64,000 nt of DNA from Acaryochloris sp. CCMEE 5410 (lineage in GTDB: Bacteria > Cyanobacteriota > Cyanobacteriia > Thermosynechococcales > Thermosynechococcaceae): assembly GCF_000238775.2 (NCBI RefSeq), contig NZ_AFEJ02000001.1, forward strand, positions 1,054,001-1,118,000, read 5' to 3'. The notes below the pieces were generated by a model that saw nothing but the letters and a program-made list of their open reading frames with translations, did no database searches and was not told the origin of the DNA. A program made the position numbers and the translations under genes. Shown here piece after piece: positions 19,773-31,538 of the stretch (positions are counted from its first letter, which is position 1; each line of letters opens with the position of its first letter).

Positions 19773-20966
19773 ATGTTCAGTAGAGTGCAAGTGATGACAA
19801 GGATATGGCGATGGTTTGGATGGCTGATAGTCGTAGTAATGCTCATACCAGCGGCTTGGGCCAATCTGGGACCACCGTCCTATGGCGGACAAGTCACCGC
19901 TGAACCGATTGGTATTGAAGATATCGAAATCACCCGTGAGACCCTAACCCTCGACCTCCGGCCTATTGCCCAAAAAGACCTCGCTCAGGTGGAAGCGGTT
20001 TATCATCTCCAGAATGAAGGGGACGAGAAACAGCTGGACTTACTGTTTGCCCTAGGCACATTAGGCACAGAGAACTTTCAGGTCTGGCTAAACGATCAAG
20101 TGATCACCAGCCAACCTGCCCCGAATGCTCCATTCCCCCCAAATTGGGAGGTGCCAGAGTACACACCAGGGATTGACAACCAACCCTTGGATTACCTCCG
20201 CCATTCTCCTCCGGTCACCCCCATGGCCCTAACTGTCACGATTCCACCGAGGAAACAGGATCTCAAGGTTCGGTATGCGGCTCAAACCGCTACTCATCTC
20301 TTGGGTAAACCCACAATTTATCACCAGTTTGCTTACGTCCTTGCCCCTGCAAAAGCTTGGTCAGCCTTTGGTGGATTAGACGTCACGATTTATCTACCTC
20401 CCAAGTGGCAAGTTGCCACAACTCCCGAGTTCACGAGAAAAGGGGATGTCCTGACAGGTCAGTTTACGGAGCTGCCGGGTGATGCGATCGCACTCACAAT
20501 GCAGGCCCCCATAGGATGGGCCTATTATCCCGTCAAATACGGTTCTCAAGGATTACTGGGCCTAGCTTGGTTGGCAGGCTTAGTTTTCGGCTGGCGTTTG
20601 GGTCGCAAAAAAGGAAAGCAACTGGCCACCCAAAAACCGACTCGTCTACAAGTATGGTCCTGGTCTTTAGGATTTGGCCTTGCTTGGGGAATGGCACTCT
20701 TAGGCATCGGTTGGTTAGCCATTTACAGCCCCAATTGGATGCTCCCGGCAGGCCAAGTGAGCCGATATGGCTATGGTCAAGGCTTCGCCATCATCGGTGT
20801 GATGGCAGGGCAACCGCACATAGTTCTTCATGAAGAAGGTATAACCTTGTCAGTAGCGCTGAGGAGTTTGAGCAAGTATTCGTCATCCCAACCCGCCTTG
20901 AGCCGTTTTGCCTTAACCCCACATTTCGCAGTTGACTCTTGCTGCAGCAAATTAGCAGCAATATGA
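19773..20966 (+). pseudogene. Hypothetical exported/membrane protein, interrupted by ISAs1 near its C-terminus
   Basis: The host frame runs from 19773 to 20805 and continues at 22079-22164; the annotated end here is the stop met inside the insertion. Removing 1273 bases (IS plus one target copy) gives a 372-aa protein. It has a signal peptide (ends near AWA-NLG, about residue 31), a beta-rich extracytoplasmic domain (about 35-245) and three C-terminal membrane helices, the last of which (GVMGLSLFSGVLGSIIVWV) is the part cut off. The function is unknown. The insertion replaces the final helix with about 53 IS-encoded residues, so membrane assembly is probably damaged. The original 3' end overlaps the convergent CCA-enzyme gene by 35 bases. 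Confidence 0.75.
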
Positions 20967-22068
20967 CGAATGACAGACAGGTTTTGAGCACTGTATCCCT
21001 GACAAGCCCGAAGCTTATCTTCACGAAAGCCCACATCCAAAATCCAGTGCAACTGATTTTCAATCCCCCAATGAGAGCGCACAGCATCGGCAAACCGTTG
21101 TGCATCACTCTCAATGCTCAAAAGGTAATAGCGCCGCTGAAGTGTTCCTGGGTGTCCTGGCTGACGACGACACGATTCAACACACCCAATCGACTTCAAT
21201 TGAGCCCAACGCTCAGCCCCCAGTAAGTAATCGGTTTGCCCCATTGTCCAATAGGTACGATGTTCAATTCGCCCATGCCCTTTCTCGACGGTTTGATAGC
21301 TATCATGCTCAATCCCCTGAAATTGAGTCTGACAAGCATGCTCAAACAGTTGCACTACATCGGTATATAAATCCCCTTGATTGCCTTTGAGGGCCAACAC
21401 ATAATCACCTTCGCCCTCAATAATCGTCTCAGCAATCGCTGTTTGACAGCCCATTGCATCAATACTGACCAATGCTCCTTCTAGATCTAAAACTTTCAGT
21501 AATTCAGGGATAGCCGTAATCTCATTGGATTTCTCATCAACGGTTCGTTGACCTAAAACAAGATGATTGTGGCTCGCCCATGCACTGACCATGTGAATCA
21601 AGCTGCGCTGCTCACCTGGCGCAATTGCTCCGCGCAGCGTCTTACCATCAATGGCAACAAGTGCCCCTTCGCTCAATTTATAGATCGCTTGAGTCCAATT
21701 GAGAAAGCATTGCTGCAATTGTTGAGGTTTCAATCTGGCAAAGACCCATTCGAAGGTGTCATGGGAGGGAATGCCGTTTGGCAATGCTAGCCATTGCTTT
21801 AACCACTGGGCTTTGGAACGACCATAATTGGACACCTCCACCCAATTATCCGCTCCACAAAGGACGGCACATAGGGTGATGATGACGATGTCTTCTAGCT
21901 GATACTCTATGCGATGGGCTGCTCGTGGGTCGTCTAGGTCGCTGAAGTGTTCAATAATTGAGGCAAAGGGGGAGGATGTCATGGCTTGCTGAGTGTTGCT
22001 TTTGAGGCATTATCCTCCGACCTCTTCCTATTCGACTACTTTGTTAACTTCTATGTGCGGTCGCCCTG
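20806..22068 (-). mobile_element. ISAs1-family insertion sequence, complete
   Basis: A 1263-bp element bounded by inverted repeats CAGGGCAACCGCACATAG (left) and CAGGGCGACCGCACATAG (right, read inward), differing at one base. It is flanked by an exact 10-bp duplication, GGTGTGATGG, at 20796-20805 and 22069-22078, as expected for ISAs1. It contains one intact transposase gene, so it may still be mobile. It interrupts the membrane-protein gene at 19773. Confidence 0.95.
20828..21982 (-). CDS. ISAs1-family transposase
   Basis: The 384-aa DDE transposase has the N-terminal DDE_Tnp_1-associated region (FSDLDDPRAAHRIEY) and the catalytic core: first Asp in VAIDGKTLRGA (about 115), second in VSIDAMGCQ (about 176) and the late Glu in HWGIENQLHWILDV (about 306). 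Length is normal for the family (about 370-390) and there are no frameshifts. It fills almost the whole element, 14-86 bases from each end. Confidence 0.95.
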   Translation of the reverse strand: MTSSPFASIIEHFSDLDDPRAAHRIEYQLEDIVIITLCAVLCGADNWVEVSNYGRSKAQWLKQWLALPNGIPSHDTFEWVFARLKPQQLQQCFLNWTQAIYKLSEGALVAIDGKTLRGAIAPGEQRSLIHMVSAWASHNHLVLGQRTVDEKSNEITAIPELLKVLDLEGALVSIDAMGCQTAIAETIIEGEGDYVLALKGNQGDLYTDVVQLFEHACQTQFQGIEHDSYQTVEKGHGRIEHRTYWTMGQTDYLLGAERWAQLKSIGCVESCRRQPGHPGTLQRRYYLLSIESDAQRFADAVRSHWGIENQLHWILDVGFREDKLRACQGYSAQNLSVIRHIAANLLQQESTAKCGVKAKRLKAGWDDEYLLKLLSATDKVIPSS

Positions 22069-22129
22069 GGTGTGATGGGATTAAGCCTATTCTCTGGTGT
22101 ACTGGGCAGTATCATTGTCTGGGTTGCGA

Positions 22130-23458
22130 CTAACCGCTCTCGGCAGTTGAAGGCGTCGAACTAACTAGGGTTTGGGCCAATGTCAACGCCTCTTCTGAGG
22201 TGGTGATACTGCCTTCCGCTTGGGCTAGGGTCAATTGTGAAAGCAGGCGACCCACTTCTGGCCCAGGGGATAAGTGAAGGGACTTCATTAAGGCTGAACC
22301 TGATAAGAGGGGTTGAGGATGGGCTAAAGCGCTGAGCGGGTTGAGATATTCTGCAATCCAAGGCTTTAGGGCTTGCAGGTAAGACAACATCTCAGCCCCT
22401 GGCGCGGATTGCTGCATCAGCTCCACCGCCAATGTCACCATCACAACAGCAGGGAATGTCGTATCCGCGTCTTGAAAGAGATAAAACTGATCCGCTCGGC
22501 GGCAGTGTTCCTGCTGCAAGAGCTGTTTTAACCGAGGCCAACCATTCAACACCCGAGTAATCACATGGATTTCGCCCCGACTGAACTTCATCTGTTTTAG
22601 GGTTATTTCTGCCTGAGTGGGGCTGTCCGACAGGAGGGAGACCCACTTAGTGGTGGACAGGAGGGTGCGCTGGGCAGCCTCTTTCCCTTGGGCTCGTTCA
22701 TTCAGTTCCTGATGAAACGCGGTTGCTAAGTCCGGAACCTCTTTCTGGAGCAGACTAGCCGCTTGATCGATGGCGGGTAAAAAAGCAAGGCTCGTTGATG
22801 ATGCATGGGGAAACGATGTGCTTAATAAACCATCCTGCCAAAGTTGATAAACCCAAGGTGTGGCCTTGGAATCGCTCAACAGATAGCTTAGCTCAACTTT
22901 GATCCGCTCTGCGGCAATACCCTTTAACTGAGGGGTGAGTTGACGAATATTAGCTTGGGTCTGGGGTTCAATGGTGAACCCCAATTGGGCAGCTTGCCGA
23001 TACGCCCTCAGCAGTCGCAAGGGATCCTCTTCTAGGTTTTTGGCGGCGATCATGCGTAGCACACCTGCGTCGAGATCTTGCCGCCCCTTCAACGGATCAA
23101 TCACCATATCGGAAAAGGGATGATATGCGATCGCATTAATCGTATAGTCCCGGCGCTGCAGGTCCTCTTCCAAGGAATCCCCCACTTGTAAAGCGAAATC
23201 TGCCGTTGCGTCTGGGAAAACCACCCGCGCAATATCCCTTTCGGCATCCAGAAGCACAAACCCAGCATTACAACTTTCGGAAACCCTACGAGCTGTTTCC
23301 ACCGCAGCTTCAGGCAAAACAAAATCTAGATCTAAATAAGCCGTATGGCGATTCAGTAAGGCATCCCGAACACATCCCCCCACTAAACAGGCCGATTGGG
23401 GCAAATCACTAGCAGGGAAAGGCCAAGTTTGAGGAGCAAGAACGGTTTGGATAGACAT
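22130..23458 (-). CDS. cca: tRNA nucleotidyltransferase / poly(A) polymerase family (CCA-, CC- or A-adding)
   Basis: This 442-aa class II nucleotidyltransferase shows LVGGCVRDALLN (about 26) with the DLDFVL metal aspartates, RRDYTINAIAYHP (about 100) and the helical neck motifs LEEDPLRLLRAYRQAAQLG (about 140). It adds CCA, or only CC or A, to tRNA 3' ends. Cyanobacteria often split these activities between two enzymes, and which one this is cannot be read with confidence. A tRNA-Leu gene lies 85 bases upstream on the same strand. Confidence 0.9.
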   Translation of the reverse strand: MSIQTVLAPQTWPFPASDLPQSACLVGGCVRDALLNRHTAYLDLDFVLPEAAVETARRVSESCNAGFVLLDAERDIARVVFPDATADFALQVGDSLEEDLQRRDYTINAIAYHPFSDMVIDPLKGRQDLDAGVLRMIAAKNLEEDPLRLLRAYRQAAQLGFTIEPQTQANIRQLTPQLKGIAAERIKVELSYLLSDSKATPWVYQLWQDGLLSTSFPHASSTSLAFLPAIDQAASLLQKEVPDLATAFHQELNERAQGKEAAQRTLLSTTKWVSLLSDSPTQAEITLKQMKFSRGEIHVITRVLNGWPRLKQLLQQEHCRRADQFYLFQDADTTFPAVVMVTLAVELMQQSAPGAEMLSYLQALKPWIAEYLNPLSALAHPQPLLSGSALMKSLHLSPGPEVGRLLSQLTLAQAEGSITTSEEALTLAQTLVSSTPSTAESG

Positions 23459-23543
23459 GCAAAATCAAGAAAAAAGCCTGAAAAGGCCCTACCAAAGCTA
23501 AAAGCTCAGGCAAGCTACTAACAAACAGACAATAAAGTTGGAA

Positions 23544-23624
23544 TGGGCAGGGAGAGACTCGAACTCTCATGACCGAAGTCGCCACATTTTGAGTGTGGTG
23601 CGTCTACCATTTCGCCACCCGCCC
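23544..23624 (-). tRNA. tRNA-Leu (anticodon CAA)
   Basis: On the minus strand an acceptor stem GGGCGGG pairs with CCTGCCC, followed by discriminator A. The D-arm contains TGGTAGACGC, the anticodon arm is CCACA-CTCAAAA-TGTGG with anticodon CAA reading UUG, then a variable arm, and the T-arm with GTTCGAGTC. The 81-nt length with extended variable arm fits a class II leucine tRNA. CCA is not encoded, so the adjacent nucleotidyltransferase family would be needed for maturation. Confidence 0.95.
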
Positions 23625-23825
23625 TGGGCCTTGAAGGCAAAGTTCCACCATTATACAAGAACCCATCGGCAATGCAACGGTTTTATTCGTTTTTACCCTA
23701 ACGCCCATAAAAGGAAGGTGCAGTACTCCTAGCTTATTGAACGTGTTAATGTGATACCTTCTTTGACTTCAGACAAAAATCAGTCCTCTATGATGGAACA
23801 GTAGATCTTCAGGTGTATTGAAGCA

Positions 23826-24494
23826 ATGCAAACTCAGCTACCTGTTGCCCAAACGATAACGACTGAGACCACTGCTGAAAATCGTCTGATCTTGGATCAC
23901 GTTTCTTGGGAGACCTATGAACAATTGTTGGTTGCTTTCGGTGAACATCGTGCGGTTCGCTTCCACTATGACAATGGGGTCATAGAGTTCATGGTTCCCC
24001 TGGAAGCCCATGAAAATCCCAGCGATCTCCTAGGATTATTAATTTGCACCCTCGTGGTGGAGAGTGGCCTAAATCTAAAATGCATGGCATCCACTACCCT
24101 GAAACGAAAGCATCTGCAAAAAGGGGCTGAACCAGATAAGTGCTATTACATTCAAAATGAGCCCTTAGTTAGAGGGCGAACGGTCGATCTAGAGAAGGAT
24201 CCACCTCCAGATTTAGTGGTCGAGATTGACATTACCCATACCGATATAGATAAGAATGCCTTATATGCCAGTATGGGGGTTCCTGAATTCTGGCGTTTTA
24301 ATGGTTCAGTACTCAGCATCTATCAGCTCGAGCAAGACCAATATCACTTAGTCGACGTTAGCCCTGCCCTGCCCTGGGTATCAAAAGATGTCATTTACCG
24401 CTTTCTCAGACAAAGCAAAACAGTCGGTGAGGCGCAAGCCCTACGAGATTTAAAGGGGTGGATTAAGCAGCAATTGGATTCTTTGGATACATAG
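23826..24494 (+). CDS. Uma2 family (DUF820) putative endonuclease
   Basis: The 222-aa protein follows the Uma2 pattern of a restriction-endonuclease-like (PD-(D/E)xK) fold: DHVSWETYEQLL, then FHYDNGVIEFMVP, EPDKCYYI (about 100) and PDLVVEIDIT (about 133), with the acidic residues that form the putative active site. Uma2 genes are multiplied in cyanobacteria with no agreed role. Alternatives are nuclease remnants or components of mobile elements. A second, divergent member is at 33493. Confidence 0.85.
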   Translation: MQTQLPVAQTITTETTAENRLILDHVSWETYEQLLVAFGEHRAVRFHYDNGVIEFMVPLEAHENPSDLLGLLICTLVVESGLNLKCMASTTLKRKHLQKGAEPDKCYYIQNEPLVRGRTVDLEKDPPPDLVVEIDITHTDIDKNALYASMGVPEFWRFNGSVLSIYQLEQDQYHLVDVSPALPWVSKDVIYRFLRQSKTVGEAQALRDLKGWIKQQLDSLDT

Positions 24495-24723
24495 CATTTT
24501 TCTCTGTTCTTGAACCTAAGTCAGAAGAATCAGTGTTTTCAGCCCCCCGTAAATAGCGAACTAGGTAGTAGTGGGCTTTAAGGATTTTTAGACTGGACGA
24601 CAAGCTTATAGATATACTGCCAACGACTGAGAGCTTAACATTTTAGATTGAACTATAACTCTCTCTGCAAAAGGATTTAAAGCTCATTAAAAAAGTAATC
24701 TTTCGACTCGTTCGGAGTATAAA

Positions 24724-25179
24724 TCATTCATCCTTTAAAATCATTGCCAAGCCTTTATAAACTTCAAAGCCTTCATCATCATCCTTAAAATCCAGGGCTG
24801 CATAGCAACTGAAAAATAACCGCTCTGAAGTTACCTTATTGGTTAATCGATGTCGTTCTAAAACAACACCATTTCGGATTGGTATCTTTTCTGCCTCAAA
24901 CGATCTTTTAATAAAATTAGGATAGTCTTGTACTACCCTTGCACCTTCAATGATCTTGTGATTTTCAGTGTCATAGCTTAGTTGTTCACGATAAGTTTTC
25001 ATCTGATCGGCACAGTATCGATGTCCTTCAGCAACAAAGTTAGGGTTTCCACTGTTCAAGTCAGCGCCTGAAGTCAAAGAAGTAAAGTAATGACAAGAAC
25101 TGGCAGAGAAGGCGAGCACAGATAGTAAGCCAAATTTTGCAGTCACAGATATATATCGATAATCCATAGTGAAATACAT
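24724..25179 (-). CDS. Putative lipoprotein of unknown function
   Basis: The 151-aa protein has a hydrophobic N-terminal segment ending ASSC (about residue 29), a possible but imperfect lipobox, followed by a polar domain with two further cysteines (HRYCAD and FFSCYAA) that could form a disulfide in the periplasm. An internal ATG (fifth codon, MDYRYIS) is an equally good start. No family is recognised. It is a single gene near the MITE-like element. Confidence 0.6.
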   Translation of the reverse strand: MYFTMDYRYISVTAKFGLLSVLAFSASSCHYFTSLTSGADLNSGNPNFVAEGHRYCADQMKTYREQLSYDTENHKIIEGARVVQDYPNFIKRSFEAEKIPIRNGVVLERHRLTNKVTSERLFFSCYAALDFKDDDEGFEVYKGLAMILKDE

Positions 25180-25282
25180 TGCAATGGAATTAAGATAACA
25201 GCAACTTTGGATTTATACCTCATTCGTCAGAACCTACAACAGCTTTCGCTTGCTCACCTGCCATCAAATGGTGCAGTAAAGA

Positions 25283-25454
25283 GGATCTTGTCCTCTTTTG
25301 GTGAAACGAAACAATGTGGTGTAATTCTGCTTGCAGATAAAAACTAAACAAGGCTGAAGTCCCTGATCTACCGTTATGATCCTCAGTCAATTTTGGTAGT
25401 AATGAGACCCAATATTGCATTTCTTATTCGGTTCACTAAAAGAGGACAAGATCC
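25283..25454. repeat. MITE-like element, 172 bp
   Basis: Terminal inverted repeats of 23 bases (25283-25305 and 25432-25454, one mismatch), starting GGATCTTGTCC at each end read inward, enclose about 126 bases with no gene. The element is flanked by an exact 8-bp direct repeat, AGTAAAGA, at 25275-25282 and 25455-25462. This is the structure of a non-autonomous transposable element. Its ends do not match the three insertion sequences in this window, so its mobilising transposase lies elsewhere. Confidence 0.8.
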
Positions 25455-25507
25455 AGTAAAGATTTCAAGAAAATGCACCAGAATAGATGGATTAGCTGAT
25501 CGACGGA

Positions 25508-25750
25508 ATGGTGGAGACCTACGAAGCCAGCTATAAAGCCCAGTGGCACAGCTTGTCTGAGCAATTTCGTACTGGCATGATGAAAGGCATCGTCGGCTTT
25601 GAGATGGCAGTGACTCGCCTAGAAGGCAAGTATAAGCTCAGCCAAAACCGCAGCCTCATCGAACAGCACAATGTTTCAGATGCTCTGCTGCAAAGCTCTG
25701 ATCCCAGTGCTCAGGCCATGGGGCAGGAAATGCAGCAGAACCTTGAGTAG
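25508..25750 (+). pseudogene. C-terminal remnant of a PaiB-type FMN-binding regulator
   Basis: The 80-codon frame contains GMMKGIVGFEMAVTRLEGKYKLSQN, with the segment VTRLEGKYKLSQN almost diagnostic for the C-terminus of PaiB-family FMN-binding proteins (normally about 200 aa). The N-terminal flavin-binding half is missing: there is an in-frame stop at 25493-25495 and no matching sequence upstream, only the MITE-like element 53 bases away. It is therefore probably a decaying fragment. Confidence 0.7.
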
Positions 25751-25829
25751 GGGCAATCCCTCAAAGCCAAGACTCTGAGTGGGCAAATCGCTCCAATACC
25801 ACTAATTGTCATTGGAGCGATGGAGGTAT

Positions 25830-28551
<2,722 letters not shown>

Positions 28552-28706
28552 TTTTTTCTTCCTCAGAGACACTACCCTGCTCCAATCGTTGTCTCTGCTT
28601 GTAACTTAGCAACTAAAAAGCCCTACCAGGTTAAGGCCAGCTCGGATCGTTTGGAAGACCGCTAGGATTGTGCAACTTCGTAACATTGCGCCCTACACTG
28701 TGACGT

Positions 28707-30620
28707 ATGACCTCTTCCTCAGATTCCCCCTCTTCCTCTGGATCTAAGCGCCGTTCTCAAGGCGATTGGCGATTGATTCTTAGGGTCGTTCCCTATGCTC
28801 GACGGTATCGCCGGGAACTTTTGACGGTATTTAGTCTCTTGATTCCCTTATCCGTAGCGGGTGCACTCCAGCCGATTCTAGTCGGACAAGCCATTTCAGC
28901 CATCCGTAGTGAATCCCAGCTCTATGATGCCGTGGCCTGGTTGTTCAATGGGATAGGTAGTCTCTCCTTACCGTCCTTGATCAATAGTTGGGTTGAGGGA
29001 TTTGCGGCCTTGCTCCAAGGATTAACTCTACCCGAAACCATTAACCTACTAACCGTTTTACTCCTGATCACAGTGGTTATCCGGTTTGGACTGCAGTCCG
29101 TGCAAGGATATTTAGTCCAAAAGGTGGGGCAAGAGATAACAGCGGATATTCGCAATGATTTATTTGCCCATGTCTTGTCTTTAGCGGTTCGCTTCTTTGA
29201 CCGCACTCCCGTAGGTCAGCTGATTACCCGCTTAACCAATGATGTTGAAGCCCTGGGAGATGTGTTTTCAACTGGTGCGGTGGGGATTGTCAGCGACTTA
29301 TTCTCAATCCTCGTCATTGTGCTTTTTATGTTTCTCCAGCAATGGCAATTAGCATTGATGCTGGTGTTATTGCTAATTCCGGTTACGGGACTCATTATCT
29401 TTTTTCAACATCGCTATCGGAGCGCCAATTACAAAGCGAGAGAAGAATTATCAGCCCTTAATTCCAATCTGCAAGAGAACATTATGGGCATTAGCATTGT
29501 CCAATTGTTCCGACGCGAATCCTACAACGCTGATCTATTTCGCCAAATTAATCAGCGCTATGTCACCGCAATTGATCACACCATTTTCTACGATTCTGCG
29601 GTTTCCGCAACCCTAGAATGGATTGCCTTTATTGCCGTAGCAGGGGTGCTTTGGATTGGTGGTGTTCAGGTGGTGGGAGAAGCCCTCACCCTGGGCACCT
29701 TATCCACCTTTATTTTGTATTCTCAGCGGTTATTTTTTCCGTTGCAGCAGTTGGCCGAGAAGTTTACAGCCATCCAAGCGGGTCTGACGGCGGTGGAGCG
29801 GATCAATGATTTGATGAACCAGCCCGTCGAAATCCGAGACCCGGAACATCCCCAGATTTTGCCCGTTCATTCCAACCATCAGCCGTTGGGGGAGGTGAAA
29901 TTTTCGGATGTGTCCTTTGCCTATAAAGAAGAAGACTGGGTGCTCAAAGACTTAGATTTTTGTATCCATCCCGGCGAGAAAGTCGCGATTGTGGGGCCGA
30001 CAGGGGCGGGAAAAAGCTCCATCATTCGTTTGTTATGTCGGTTATATGAAATCTCTAAAGGTCAAATCCTCGTGGATGGGGTGGATGTGCGAGATTTACC
30101 CCAGGCAGAGTTGCGACGCCATGTGGGGGTCATTCTTCAAGACGGATTTATTTTTGCTGGGGACGTGAAAAGCAATATCTCCCTGGGCGAGGAGTATTCC
30201 CTAGAAGCAGTCAAGGCAGCAGCTGAGCAAATGAATGTGGCCCAGTTTATTGAAGCCTTGCCGGATGGTTACGATACGATTCTGAGAGAACGGGGGACAA
30301 ATCTATCGGGGGGCCAAAAACAGCTTTTGGCCTTTGCTAGGGCTGCGATTCGGAATCCACGAATCTTAGTATTAGACGAAGCGACAGCTAGCTTAGATGT
30401 AGGTACAGAGGCAGTGATTCAAGAGGCATTGGAACGTTTGCTTGAGGGGCGAACTGCCATTATCATCGCCCACCGCTTATCGACCATTCGCAATGTTGAT
30501 CGCATTCTGGTTCTGAATCGAGGGCATTTGGCGGAGTCCGGTAGCCATGATCAACTGATGGAGCAGGATGGCCTCTACGCGAGCTTGTATCGGCTACAAC
30601 TCCTGGGTCAGCAGGTATAA
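28707..30620 (+). CDS. ABC exporter, fused membrane and ATPase domains (MdlB/MsbA-like)
   Basis: The 637-aa half-transporter has about six membrane helices (residues 25-340, with FDRTPVGQLITRLTNDVE coupling region) and a complete nucleotide-binding domain: Walker A GPTGAGKSS (about 432), Q-loop VILQDGFIF, signature NLSGGQKQ (about 533), Walker B ILVLDEATASLD and the H-loop AHRLST. It should form a dimer exporting lipids, peptides or drugs; the substrate cannot be read. An unusual insertion of about 30 residues between helices one and two (IRSESQLYDAVAWLFN) is seen in some cyanobacterial members. Its stop overlaps the convergent gene by 13 bases. Confidence 0.92.
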   Translation: MTSSSDSPSSSGSKRRSQGDWRLILRVVPYARRYRRELLTVFSLLIPLSVAGALQPILVGQAISAIRSESQLYDAVAWLFNGIGSLSLPSLINSWVEGFAALLQGLTLPETINLLTVLLLITVVIRFGLQSVQGYLVQKVGQEITADIRNDLFAHVLSLAVRFFDRTPVGQLITRLTNDVEALGDVFSTGAVGIVSDLFSILVIVLFMFLQQWQLALMLVLLLIPVTGLIIFFQHRYRSANYKAREELSALNSNLQENIMGISIVQLFRRESYNADLFRQINQRYVTAIDHTIFYDSAVSATLEWIAFIAVAGVLWIGGVQVVGEALTLGTLSTFILYSQRLFFPLQQLAEKFTAIQAGLTAVERINDLMNQPVEIRDPEHPQILPVHSNHQPLGEVKFSDVSFAYKEEDWVLKDLDFCIHPGEKVAIVGPTGAGKSSIIRLLCRLYEISKGQILVDGVDVRDLPQAELRRHVGVILQDGFIFAGDVKSNISLGEEYSLEAVKAAAEQMNVAQFIEALPDGYDTILRERGTNLSGGQKQLLAFARAAIRNPRILVLDEATASLDVGTEAVIQEALERLLEGRTAIIIAHRLSTIRNVDRILVLNRGHLAESGSHDQLMEQDGLYASLYRLQLLGQQV

Positions 30621-31084
30621 GAGGCTAGGACTTTTTCTACTACGGCTTGGGTGACGTCCGGGGATGCGGACGATAACAACACGGAGGGGAACACGGCATT
30701 GCCCCAATGGGGATGCTCGACGATCCAACATCCTCCCGTTTCGGTTAGAGGATATCCCAAACTCGTTTGCACAACAGCAACGTCATCTAGCCGTAATGGT
30801 CCTGGCTGGGAAAGAATGGGATAGCCGGTACGGGGATCAAATATCTCAGCTCGATATCCCAGGTGTTGCAACGACAACACAATCAACCTCCCCATTTGAA
30901 CAAATTGGGCTCGAAGTTGTTGTTTATGAAATTCTGTTTCTGCTGTTTTCTCTACTAGGAGGACCGGGCAGTGTTGAAACACAATTAAGACAGATAGAAC
31001 AGGAACTAGCCAGTCAGGGAGAAGCTGGCAGACATTTGAGCTAATAAATTCACTAGGGATATGGACGGAGTATTCGATGCCCAT
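30608..31084 (-). CDS. MMADHC-like (cobalamin trafficking protein D-type) domain protein
   Basis: This 158-aa protein resembles cyanobacterial proteins annotated as 'methylmalonic aciduria and homocystinuria type D' homologues: VHIPSEFISSNVCQLLPDW near the start, ETEFHKQQLRAQF, a central FDPRTGYPILSQPGPLRLDD and the late GNAVFPSVLLSSA. In animals MMADHC directs cobalamin to its two enzymes. The role in cyanobacteria, which largely use pseudocobalamin, is not established. The family call is from remembered motifs. Confidence 0.6.
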   Translation of the reverse strand: MGIEYSVHIPSEFISSNVCQLLPDWLVPVLSVLIVFQHCPVLLVEKTAETEFHKQQLRAQFVQMGRLIVLSLQHLGYRAEIFDPRTGYPILSQPGPLRLDDVAVVQTSLGYPLTETGGCWIVEHPHWGNAVFPSVLLSSASPDVTQAVVEKVLASYTC

Positions 31085-31538
31085 AGGAAGAACGTGTTTG
31101 CACCATTTCTATTAGCATACTTCCAAATCTATTCTGATCAACTCAATCATTCATAAACAGTCTATTTCATCAATTAATAATGGTGATCAGACCAAATCCC
31201 AAACCCATGGATGCAATTTTTCAAATTTCTTCAAGGTCTAAATAAAACCTCACGTTGGAGCTGAATGATGCTGGTGAAGCTGGCTCTCTGGGCTGAAATG
31301 CCTACATTATTTTTGATAAAAGATTATTTTAACGATTGGATAAAACATCCACGAATTAACGTGGGCATAATGGCTTGTAATGAACTCTCTCTTGCGGGGG
31401 CATCCTTTAGACTGTTGCTTTTAGGCACTTATCTCTGTTTACAGACTTTTCAATTCAGTGGTAGTTTCAACGCAGAATACTGACATGAGATATTTCTTTC
31501 GACACAATGGAGTTGGGTAGCATTGCTGCAATAAAAGT
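31085..31538. other. 454-bp intergenic region, no supported gene
   Basis: AT-rich region between divergent genes. A 72-codon frame at 31265-31483 has a GGAG upstream but no recognisable features, so I do not call it. No hairpin terminator or convincing promoter pair was found. Confidence 0.45.

Noticed and set aside
25220-25420. 66-codon minus-strand frame spanning the MITE-like element
   Set aside because: Most of it lies inside the element; the tail (HHLMAGEQAKAVVGSDE) might be a gene remnant but cannot be assigned.
31265-31483. 72-codon frame with GGAG upstream of a double ATG
   Set aside because: No recognisable motif, unusual composition, and isolated in an AT-rich gap; too weak to call a gene.
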